Shown here piece by piece: positions 56,507 through 64,000 of a DNA stretch of 64,000 nt. Below the pieces are notes generated by a model. The model was not told the DNA's origin. It did no database searches and saw nothing but the letters and a program-made list of their open reading frames with translations. Made by a program: the position numbers and the translations under genes. Every line of letters begins with the position of its first letter. The first letter of the stretch is position 1. This DNA comes from Paracentrotus lividus (Eukaryota > Echinodermata > Echinoidea > Camarodonta > Echinidae), in contig CALNVZ010003435.1 of the NCBI GenBank assembly GCA_940671915.1, positions 15,182,114 to 15,246,113 on the forward strand, written 5' to 3'.

Positions 56507-59500
56507 CCCATTATTTATAATGCGCTTTTCCCATATTGGCTCAAAGCACTTTACAGTATATTATTGATTTGAAATGACAATAATAATGGATAAAAATAGA
56601 TAATTTATAAAGCACTGAATAAAATATTGGAGTGCTGCCGCTTACAATTTAAAAATGAAATGAGTACATGTACGTTTATTTGAAACAAGAATAAATATTG
56701 AATTCATAAAGCATTGAAATGAAATTAGGGTGCTTAGACCTGATTCACCAAGGTTTCGTCCATTGTTGGGTGTACGTGGTTGGTTTTATAGTAAACGTAA
56801 TGTAATATCATGTTCTCTACAACAACAAAAAAAAAAAATTTTAAATGGCAATACACTACACACCATGTACTTTTCAATTAATTATCTAATGGTTTTTTGT
56901 TTTGTTGTGTTTTTTTAATTTATACGTTGTGTCCCAAAAAAAGCAGAACCCGAATGGGTAGTCAGTTTTTTCTGTGAAAGCAGGTAATTAATGAAATTTT
57001 AAGTGCAGCATTTTAATGTTCAACCTTTCCTCTTTCATTTGGCATCAAATACGTTAAAAAAAAATCACACATATATTATGTCAGGTAGAAGAGTTTAAAA
57101 ATTAAACGGGAATCCAACCCAAGGAGAGAATCAACCTTACAGGAAAGAGGAATATGAGAGGAGCAATCTAAAAAAAGTTTCATCTAAATCGGTTATAAAA
57201 TAAGAGAGTTTTGGGAGTTTGAAAAGTCTAGTTGTTCCTTCTATGGGGATCCTCAAATTGGCATCATCGGTTTCAAAATGGCCGATCTTATGGACAACTC
57301 TCCATTCGTTTTGTACACAAATTTTCAGATTTCCCCATTTTCTTTCGAAATATATCTTACCTCCTTCTGAGCTCAACATATGTTGTGTGAAATATATTTT
57401 CCCATGACATATTTTGAGCTCAAAAGTAAAGAAGACAAATTTCGAAAGAAAATGGGGAAAATCTGAAAATTTGTGTACAAAACGAATTTTCAGATTTCCC
57501 CATTTTCTTTCGAAATATATCTTACCTCCTTCTGAGCTCAACACATGTTGTGTGAAATATATTTTCCCATGACATATTTTGAGCTCAAAAGTAAAGAAGT
57601 CATATTTCGAAAGAAAATGGGGAAAATCTGAAAATTTGTGTACAAAACGAATGGAGAGTTGTCTGTAAGATCGGCCATTTTGAAGCCGATGATGCCAATT
57701 TGAGGATCCCCAAAGAAGGAACAACTAGACTTTTCAAACTTCCATAACTCTCTTATTTTATAACCGATTTTGATGAAACGTTTTTTAGATTGCTCCTCTC
57801 ATTTTCCTCTTTCCTGTAAGGGGCGATTCCACACTAGAACTTGAAAAAATGCCAAAATTAAAATGTTCTTTCAACTAATCATAAGTAGTGTAATATTTTA
57901 CTCTGATACCTAAACTTCATGGAAATTACAATTTTTTTTCCAAAGTGAAGTCAGAAATGGATTTTTTGGGGAAAACAGTGAAATTTTCAATTTTCATAAA
58001 TCTTACTGATTAACAGGTCGAAAACAAAAACTGCTGCAAACCACTATAGAAAGAGCCCAAGAATATTAAAAGTAGCTACAAGTCAGTGGATTAATGTATC
58101 ATGGATGGCTCCAAATAATTTTTAAAACATTTTTATGATGCTTAATGGGGTGAGTAATGATTATTCCGAACCTGTTTTTGGCAATGTCCCGTACGACACA
58201 TGGAAATACAAAAGTTTTGACCACCTTTTGATTTCGATATGCAATCTTGCTATTCAGTTTCTCTATCTTTGACCCAGGGTAATCAATTGATCCTATTAGG
58301 ATATAAATCCGCCCTTCATTTTTCAATAAATGGCATTTTAAAGTTGTCCCGTACGACACACAATGTGTCGTACGGGACATGTCCCGTACGCCACAACCAT
58401 ATATATTGCACTTCATTGGGGTGTTTTGATTACTACAAAGTCCACAACTCTATAAGTAGGTTTATTTGAATTGAAACACATTGAAGTGACATTAATTGAA
58501 ATTGAATAGGCCTTTGTTATCTCTAGTGAACATGAAATATGTGATTCCCACCATTTTAACTGACTTCAAATACATGTACATGTATTCCATTGTGAAGGCC
58601 TTCAGCTGTACTGGTGATTTTCACTGGTCAAAGCTTTTAGAGACAGGGTGCTAATTGATGTTTACCTTTTTTTTCTTCTTCATACCACCCCTTTCTGTTC
58701 TTGGTATAAATTATGGAAAAGTCCACCCTTATTTCAAGTTGGTTCATGAAATACAATAAAGTTTGGCAGAGTTAGAAACTTTTCTTCTCAAAAGAAAAGA
58801 ACGAAAAAAAAAAAAAAACATTTTCTGGAATGGGCAGGAACTTTAGTACTTTCCTTTTACCATTTATTAATTATGATAGACAATATAATTCTCACATGTG
58901 TCTTAAGAGATATTGGACTGTATATGAAGTGATCTGGATTCTTGCCAAACTTTTTTTATTTTTAATTTTATATAATTAATATTATCATTTATTTTCAATT
59001 ATCTGTATCAGCCTATGGGGGGGGGGTATAGGCAAATTGTTACACTTCTATTTTGCTCATTTCTGAAGAAATGAAAATAAATAACCTACCAAAACCAATA
59101 TTAGTACAGAGGTTATATATCAAGGAATCCTATGGACGACAAGAAAAATCACCAAAATGCCTAATTAGCATAATTTATGCAAATTAGCCCTTTTTTGCAA
59201 AACAAAACATCTCAAGAATCGATTGTCTGTTACTCGTTACACCTTGCATACTTATTGGTGAAATATGTCTCTGGGGAATGCATGGATTAGAATTTTAAAT
59301 TAAGTTTTAGTTTAGTGGTAATAATGTCATGAATATATAATTAGCTAAAAAACAATAAATACTAAAGTAAAAATTAATTAAAAAAAAGAGAATTTTTTCG
59401 AAATTCAAATCCATACATTCCCCAGATATTATGTTTGGAGAACATCTGTGCAAAAAAAAAAAAAAAAAAAAAAAATGGAGTAATTTGTGTGTAAGGTATT

Positions 59501-62500
59501 CAGTAGATTTTGTTTTGGGCAAAAAGGGCTAATTTGCATAAAATTGCAGAAAAAAGTGACAAGTAATGATAATACCAATAACTATAATGTTATCATCATC
59601 ACTTGTCACTTGCCATTCCACTTTTCAAGTTTAGGTATGCATCCCCTTCACTTCATTCCCCTGCCTTTATTCCTTTTCATATTTTGCGCCCTTAAAGTGC
59701 CCCTGGGTCACCTGCCCCCCCCCCCCCCCGATACGCCACTGATTGTCCTGCAAGCCTTGTTGCGGATACACAAGAGAAATTTGGGAGTAATGCTTGTTTT
59801 TGATTTACATAAAGTCCAATGTTATACAGGCTGGCCCGTATGACACATCAATAGTGTCCCGTACGACACACTATATTATTCATGATATATTGACACAAAC
59901 TATTCAAGAATAGTGCTTTCTAACATGATAACTGCCCTTTAGTTTCATAGGATTATCATTATTATCAGACAAATTAATTGATTTAAGAAGGAATCAAGAC
60001 AAAAATAAGAAAGTATAGCCCTCATTCAGAGTTGTCCCGTACGACACATTTTGCATGTCCCGTACGCCACAATGTTCTTGAAAACTATAATTTGCTTTAT
60101 TTATTCGTTAATGCTTATTTTGCAAAAAAAAAATTATATTTCTGTTCTTTGGTAACTGAAGATCAAATTTAGTTCAGTTTTGATTAAATTTCCTGTGCAA
60201 CTCACAGACTTTTGGACACAACTTAAGGCTTCCAAACAAGTCACTTTTCTGCGTCCCGTACGACACATTACTATTTCAATCTCTAGTTTACAGGATTTGT
60301 ATTCAAGTCAAATCAAGTCTTGGTTCTTTTACCATTCTGGTAGTACTTGAGAATGACCATCAGTTATTGGAATATTTTTTGTTTTTATTGTCGAAAAGCT
60401 GTCAAATGTTCTCTAAATGTCCCGTACGACACGTATGGAATCGCCCTAAAGGTTGATTCTCTCCTTGGGTTCGATTCCCCTTTAATCATGATGGCAAATT
60501 TCAGTTTGCACAGAATGAGTGGAAGGGAACCAACAGCCTTGCCTAAGAAAGGATGAAGCATTTCTTTTATATTCTTTAGTTTCAGTTTCCATTTCACCAA
60601 ATCTCTCAAGCATGAGTTTTCCTCGTCGTGGATTCCCAGTGCGTTTCATATTAATTTTATCTGTGCAGATTGATTTTGACCACTAATTTCCAAACTCTTA
60701 TTGCTTATCCATGTGTGGCTCTTTTGTATTTTATTTGGTGTCAAAGAAAGAAAAGCAATTGAACTTTTATTTGGTACATTTTTATATTTCATTATTTGCT
60801 TGCATTCATAAAAAGTGACTGGCCATTTGGGTTCTGCTTTATTGGGACACCCTGTATAAGATAATGATATTCTCATCGTAAATAAGTAATAAAGTTTTCT
60901 ATTGTATTTTCAATTAGTCAATTATATCTGTAACATGGCCTGTTTTACTTGTTCTTATTCAATTTCCAGCATTGCCTATCATGGAGCAGGTTTCTAGCAT
61001 CTCAACGTTCCCTCTTTCCACGAGAGATTTCTCCTCAGCTGCTGAAATGGGCGCCATAGTAACAGAGGGAGACCTAGAGTTCTATGCAGGTTAGCAAGTC
61101 ATCAAACTGATGAGATTTATTAACCCATTGACTACCCAATTCTTTCTTTCCCATAGGATTAATACAGGGACAACCTGTGGGTGTTTCACAAAGAGTTAAG
61201 TAGACTTAAAAATTGTTAGTTTCGTGCGTTATATTATGCATCACATCAGTGGATTGTCTATGCTCAGGGGATGCACGCCATTGTGAAATATATAATTAAA
61301 TTGCACATCACAAAACAGGATGCGCGTAGAAGTTAAGTGCGACTTTAAGTCTACTTAACTCTTTGTGAAACACCCCCCCTGGTATCTGTAGACAATGGAT
61401 AAAAAGGTGAAAGCAAAGAAGATACCGAAAGTTCAATTAATTTTCTAAATGTGTCCTGAATTATAATAAGGGTAATGACAAAAATGGTGCTGACAACTTA
61501 TTTTGATGATGGATAATCTAACACAACACAAAAAGAAATTTCCCCTATTTCAGTTATCAATAATTTTTGAAACAGGAGGATATTTAAAAATCTAAATATA
61601 TATCCATGTAGGGAATTTAATTAGCTACCATCGGACCGAATTTTAGGAAAAATCTTTAAGTCATGCTTCAGTGATTAATGGTTGAATGCAAAAATGTCAT
61701 TTTTTGAAGTTCACAAGCCTAAAATCACAACTTTGATTCAATGGAATCTGACCCATTTTCAGATTTTAAACAATTTACACGTCAGAGTGTATGCAAAAGG
61801 TGCTTCCAACATACGGAAACAAATTTGCGTCCAAATTCACGGTTGAGTGAGCATGCAGCAAAATTGCCCAAACTGCGAATTTTACTTCTTTGCCATGGTA
61901 TAATCGATGAAATGTGAGGGAATTCCTGTTTTGGAAGTGTATGCAACCATATCCATCCATCACGGTTGAATGAACCCATCAATCAACCAACTTAAAAATA
62001 GGCCATTTTAGAATTACAAAGAGTCATTGTAGTAATTTTATGCACTAGAAAGCATCTAAATAACATTTTGGGGTTTTATTTATATTCTTTGAGCACGTGT
62101 CATATATCCTATGGCATTTTTTAAAAATTCATGCTTCAGTGAGCACGTGAGACTGGAAAAGCCCTTTTCTCACATACGGACTAAAATTCAAATTCTTACT
62201 TTGATTGAATATAACAATTCTTGTTGGGGAGTACATTTGATTTTATTTTAACAAAAATCCCGATGTTTCACGCTCAGTGGGCACAAGATACAAGACAATC
62301 ATGAAAATGAGAAGAAAGTTTGGGGCTTCGTCATGGTTCAGTGACTTTTCAAATACGTAATTTGGATCAAGATCATGTTAGTTGGAGATCAGTTGAAGCT
62401 GTGTGCCAAGTTTCGTGACATGACTCACGGTCAAATTAACTATAATCATCGATGAAATTGGCTGAATTTCACGTTTTCGGGTATTATTAATTTCCTCCTC

Positions 62501-64000
62501 CATTGACTTTATGTACAGAGGTTAAACAAAAGTTTAACAAAAGTGAAATTTGGCATATTTTAATTGTCATTTTTTATCCATTTGACTGTGAATTATTGTA
62601 TGAAACTTTGCACAAAGCTTCAACTGGTCTCTAACTAACGTGATCGTTACTCAAATTACGTATTCGAAAAGGCACTGAACCATGACGAAGCCCAAACTTT
62701 CTTCTTATTTTCATGATTTTCTTGTTATCTTGTGCCCACTGAGGCGTGAAACATCAGGATTTTTATGAAAATAAAATCAAACGTACTCCCAACAAGAATT
62801 GTTATATTCAATTAAACTAAGAATTTGAATTTTAGTCTGTACTTGAGAAAAGGGCTTTTCCAGTCTCACGTGCTCACTGAAGCATGATTTTTTAAATAAA
62901 TACCATAGGATCATTGACATGTGCCCAAAGAATATAAATAAAAAATTTAAAAATGTTATTGAGATGGTTTCTAGTGCATAAAATAACTACAATGGCTCTT
63001 CGTAATTCTAAATGCCTATTTTTTGGTTGATATCGATGGGTCATTCAACCGTGAATGATGGATGATATTGGTTGCATACACTTCCAAAACAGGAATTCCC
63101 TCACATTTGATCGATTTTACCATGGCAAAGAAGTAAAAATCGCAGTTTGGGCAATTTTTGCTGCATGCTCACTCAACCGTGAAATTTGACGCAAATTTCG
63201 TTCCGTATGTTGGGAAGCACGTTTTGCATACATTCTGACATGTAAATTGTTTAAAATCTGAAAATGGGTCCGATATCATTGAATCAAATTGTGATTTTAG
63301 GCTTGTGAACTTCAAAAAAATGACATTTTTGCATTCAACCATTAATGACTGAAGCATGACTTGATGATTTTCCTAAAAATCGGTCCTATGGTAGCTAATT
63401 AAATTCCCTACATGGACATATAATTAGATTTTTAAAATTCCTCCTGGTTTTAAAAATTATTGATATCTGAAATAGGGGGAACTTTCTTTTTGTTTTGTGT
63501 TTATTTTTAAATATAAGAAAGGTGTAAGTATTGCTGAATATTTATTTATCTTCTGGATGTTCAAAAATATATTTGTGTCAACATGAAGGTGATAATGATG
63601 AGAATTAAGATGAGACAATAATGACAATATTGATGATGGATAATAATGATAGTGATGAGTTGATGATTTGTTTATGACTCTTGGTGTTGGATCCACAGGT
63701 GGTTGCCATTAATTAATATCTTTTACTTAACCAGTGTACTTTGGTTCCAAATTACAGACCAGAAATGTACATGTATGTAACACGTACATGTGAATCAATG
63801 GGATTTCAGAAAAAAAATAGTTCAATTTCCCCTTTTCAAAGTTTATAATTTTTTTTTTATATATTGGTTAGCAGTATGGTAGACCCCAAATGCCCATTCA
63901 ACCATCAGAATAAGGATTTATGAGTAAAGCTTTTTAAAAATTCATACTTGCATTGTCTGCAGGTTTGGAGTTTGACACAAACAAGGATGCAACAGATATG
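43748..64000 (+). CDS. ABCA-family ABC transporter, N-terminal part (6 exons, runs off the window)
   Basis: Exons 43748-43804, 44806-44879, 50649-50680, 50998-51126, 60970-61089 and 63963-64000 join in frame. The protein starts MGRRLNQFGLLLWKNFILQ, then FRRPIGTTFEILVPVACAAL and LLLAR. 'LLLWKNf.lq.RrpigT.fEil.Pv' plus a hydrophobic helix is the N-terminal signature of subfamily A ABC transporters (full-size lipid flippases). After it begins the large extracellular loop, with a Cys-containing stretch (LINGTSCPAIAFYPNNSV). The start has an upstream in-frame TAA at 43739 and a strong ACAATGG context. The ATPase domains lie beyond the window. A 9.8-kb intron precedes exon 5. Which ABCA member it is cannot be decided. 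Confidence 0.85.
44088..44681. mobile_element. MITE with TTTAAAGGGGAATG-type ends
   Basis: Left TTTAAAGGAGAATTGTCCC, right GGGTTCATTCCCCTTTAA; sub-terminal arms are partly complementary (AATCTCCCATTGGCAATGCG near 44237 with GCCAATTGGAGGATCTCC near 44518). Relative of 33633-34139. Intron 1 of the ABCA gene. Confidence 0.75.
44806..44879 (+). CDS. ABCA-like gene exon 2
   Basis: Acceptor ACAG|TTT. Encodes the basic FRRPIG and the first transmembrane helix (ILVPVACAALLLLA). Donor AG|GTAAGT, phase 2. Confidence 0.87.
45777..45983. mobile_element. MITE with ACTGTATAAG ends
   Basis: Ends AACTGTATAAGTGGTTATTT and, from the right, TACTGTATAAGCCAAAATTT, with TTTTCGCG and CGCGAAAAT sub-terminal blocks. 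About 205 bp, nested in the motif-repeat element. Confidence 0.75.
46536..46713. repeat. Hairpin of doubled GGAGCCATAAGGGCGCTATT units
   Basis: Two tandem units (GGAGCCAGAAGGGCGCTATT and GGAGCCATAAGGGCGCTATT) are followed by an 18-bp loop and their two complements. Arms of about 75 bp form a long stem. MITE-like. Confidence 0.88.
47668..49108 (+). mobile_element. GTCCCC-ended tandem-repeat element, long copy
   Basis: Starts with the hairpin GTCCCCGCCGAACGAGTTCG followed by AGCAGGGGAC, then (GT)n and GTCCGTCCATCC. About nine ~150-bp modules follow, each with TACTCCTTCGCCATTTTTCA, GATTTCGATTCCGTTTGC, GTGATAGCACTAGGTGAGGA and one or two TGACCTTTGACC. Ends TCGGCGGGGACA. Intron 2 of the ABCA gene. 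A short copy lies at 9775-10150. Confidence 0.9.
49109..50648. other. Intronic stretch without recognised features
   Basis: AT-rich ABCA intron sequence; no coding or repeat structure was seen. Confidence 0.5.
50649..50680 (+). CDS. ABCA-like gene exon 3 (micro-exon)
   Basis: 32 bp, acceptor GCAG|A, encodes RALIKIEEKCF and leaves one base (A|GTAAGT). In frame on both sides, which supports it despite its size. Confidence 0.72.
50998..51126 (+). CDS. ABCA-like gene exon 4
   Basis: 129 bp, acceptor TCAG|CT, encodes TFEEEFVDFGHGFSTDDLSV, IQGCLINGTSCPAIAFYPNN and SV, donor A|GTAAGT. It starts the extracellular loop; NGT and NNS are possible N-glycosylation sites. Confidence 0.82.
51127..52719. 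other. Intronic stretch without recognised features
   Basis: AT-rich; a short CT run near 52150. No additional ABCA exon could be supported. Confidence 0.45.
52730..52828. mobile_element. Small hairpin MITE
   Basis: GGGCTTAAATTATCCACTGT and TTTCCATTGTG pair with CACTGTGGAAAACAATGGAC and AATTTTAGCCC around a 15-bp loop. Preceded by GGCCCGAATTCATGAATGC, which may belong to it. Confidence 0.8.
53163..53224. repeat. T-homopolymer (about 60 bp)
   Basis: A long T-run followed by a G-run; length is likely unreliable. Confidence 0.9.
53225..56470. other. Intronic stretch, little recognisable
   Basis: AT-rich ABCA intron with a (CT)n tract and C-rich partner at 54834-54914. No exon or full repeat could be supported. 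Confidence 0.45.
56471..56570 (-). mobile_element. SINE 3' fragment
   Basis: (AAT)n tail, then CCATTATTTATAATGCGCTT and GGCTCAAAGCACTTTACAGT, matching the body end of the SINE at 7895-8163; the tRNA head is lost. Confidence 0.82.
57109..57821. repeat. Foldback interior with a duplicated ~190-bp module
   Basis: The left arm (CCAACCCAAGGAGAGAATCA, GAAAGAGGAATATGAGAGGA, ACTCTCCATTCG) pairs with the right arm up to CCTCTTTCCTGTAAGG; its outermost 30 bp are found only at 60449-60480, after the nested insertion. A module with TTTTCAGATTTCCCCATTTT and TTACCTCCTTCTGAGCTCAA occurs twice. A 195-codon minus-strand frame is a by-product of this symmetry. Confidence 0.88.
57822..60448. mobile_element. 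Motif-repeat element with GGGCGATTCCA ends, inserted in the mariner-type element
   Basis: Left GGGGCGATTCCACAC; right, read inwards, TAGGGCGATTCCATACG. AAGG lies on both sides (57818-57821, 60449-60452), and removing the element plus one AAGG restores the foldback arm exactly. The motif TGTCCCGTACGACACA occurs about ten times (58185, 58345, 58380, 59833, 59855, 60033, 60056, 60252, 60419 and one inverted at 58364). 2,627 bp, non-coding. Confidence 0.87.
60970..61089 (+). CDS. ABCA-like gene exon 5
   Basis: 120 bp, acceptor CCAG|CA, encodes LPIMEQVSSISTFPLSTRDF and SSAAEMGAIVTEGDLEFYA, donor G|GTTAGC, phase 1. Frame agrees with exons 4 and 6. Confidence 0.82.
61178..61375. mobile_element. MITE with near-perfect 32-bp inverted ends
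   Basis: GGGTGTTTCACAAAGAGTTA then AGTAGACTTAAA on the left, and TTTAAGTCTACTTAACTCTT then TGTGAAACACCC on the right. About 198 bp; lies 90 bp after ABCA exon 5. Confidence 0.9.
61530..63486. mobile_element. 1.95-kb near-perfect inverted repeat with dispersed TCACGGTTGAGTGA motifs
   Basis: Arms of about 960 bp meet near 62520-62530. Outer ends: AAAAAGAAATTTCCCCTATT and, read inwards, AAAAAGAAAGTTCCCCCTAT. A degenerate motif, TCAYGSTTSAGTGA, recurs along each arm (61662, 61837, 61960, 62129, 62266, 62331) and mirrored in the other. No coding capacity. It fills most of the intron between ABCA exons 5 and 6, so a transcript of that intron would form a long hairpin. Confidence 0.88.
63963..64000 (+). 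CDS. ABCA-like gene exon 6 (partial)
   Basis: Acceptor GCAG|GT completes a Gly codon; encodes LEFDTNKDATDM and is cut by the window edge. Confidence 0.75.

Larger units (their letters stand above)
56923..60856. mobile_element. mariner/Tc1-type non-autonomous element, with nested insertion
   Basis: Flanked by TA. Left end TACGTTGTGTCCCAAAAAAA then GCAGAACCCGAATGG; right end, read inwards, TACAGGGTGTCCCAATAAAG and CAGAACCCAAATGG. TACAGGGTGTCCCA with TA target sites is typical of Tc1/mariner ends. No transposase is encoded. A 57109-57821 foldback forms most of the original interior, and 57822-60448 is a later insertion. Confidence 0.82.

Noticed and set aside
57137..57724. 195-codon minus-strand open frame
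   Set aside because: It arises from the symmetric foldback and duplicated module; no domain resemblance and it repeats itself.

Overview
The window looks like AT-rich animal nuclear DNA, most likely a marine deuterostome and probably an echinoderm. The reasons are intron-rich genes with canonical GT/AG sites, tRNA-headed SINEs with TAA/TTA tails, many ACATGTACATGTA tracts, repeat families built of TGACCTTTGACCT, and dense foldback/MITE-like elements. The species cannot be fixed from sequence alone. A 25-base N gap and many homopolymer indels show it is a draft assembly.

Two multi-exon genes account for the coding content. (1) On the minus strand, 41498 down to 8451, 18 exons joined at canonical splice sites give one open frame of about 1,184 residues (with one copy of a duplicated linker exon). 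Domain order: a CaRF/ALS2CR8-like N-terminus, an MULE-type DDE transposase core with all three acidic residues, a SWIM zinc finger, a Lys/Glu-rich linker, an Ulp1/SENP-type C48 cysteine protease with His, Asp, Gln and Cys all present, and a C-terminal PHD-like zinc finger. It is flanked by a diverged long inverted repeat (1914-2060 and 41607-41786). I therefore propose that the interval 1914-41786 is one very large (about 40 kb) Mutator-like element, or its domesticated descendant. (2) On the plus strand, from 43748 off the right edge, lie the first six coding exons of an ABCA-family (full-size ABC subfamily A) lipid transporter.

Layout: 1-1900 dead non-LTR retrotransposon and microsatellites; 1914-2060 left inverted repeat; 2262-4552 a minisatellite of 66-bp units; 4.5-8.4 kb repeats downstream of the transposase gene; 8.45-41.5 kb the transposase gene, its introns packed with SINEs, two piggyBac-like MITEs (one carrying a perfect tRNA palindrome), a LINE tail, TGACCTTTGACC elements, a tandemly duplicated 3-kb segment next to the gap, and motif-repeat DNA elements; 41.6-41.8 kb right inverted repeat with paired CRE palindromes; 42.3-42.8 kb a small motif-repeat element; 43.7-64 kb the ABCA gene with introns holding more elements, including a mariner-type element with a nested insertion and a near-perfect 1.95-kb inverted repeat.

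The most unusual points are the giant Ulp1-carrying MULE with its terminal repeats, and several non-autonomous elements that share one design: related short termini of the GGGC-AxTCCAC type, each carrying its own 15-17-bp motif dispersed many times inside. All calls come from reading the sequence; no database search was possible.
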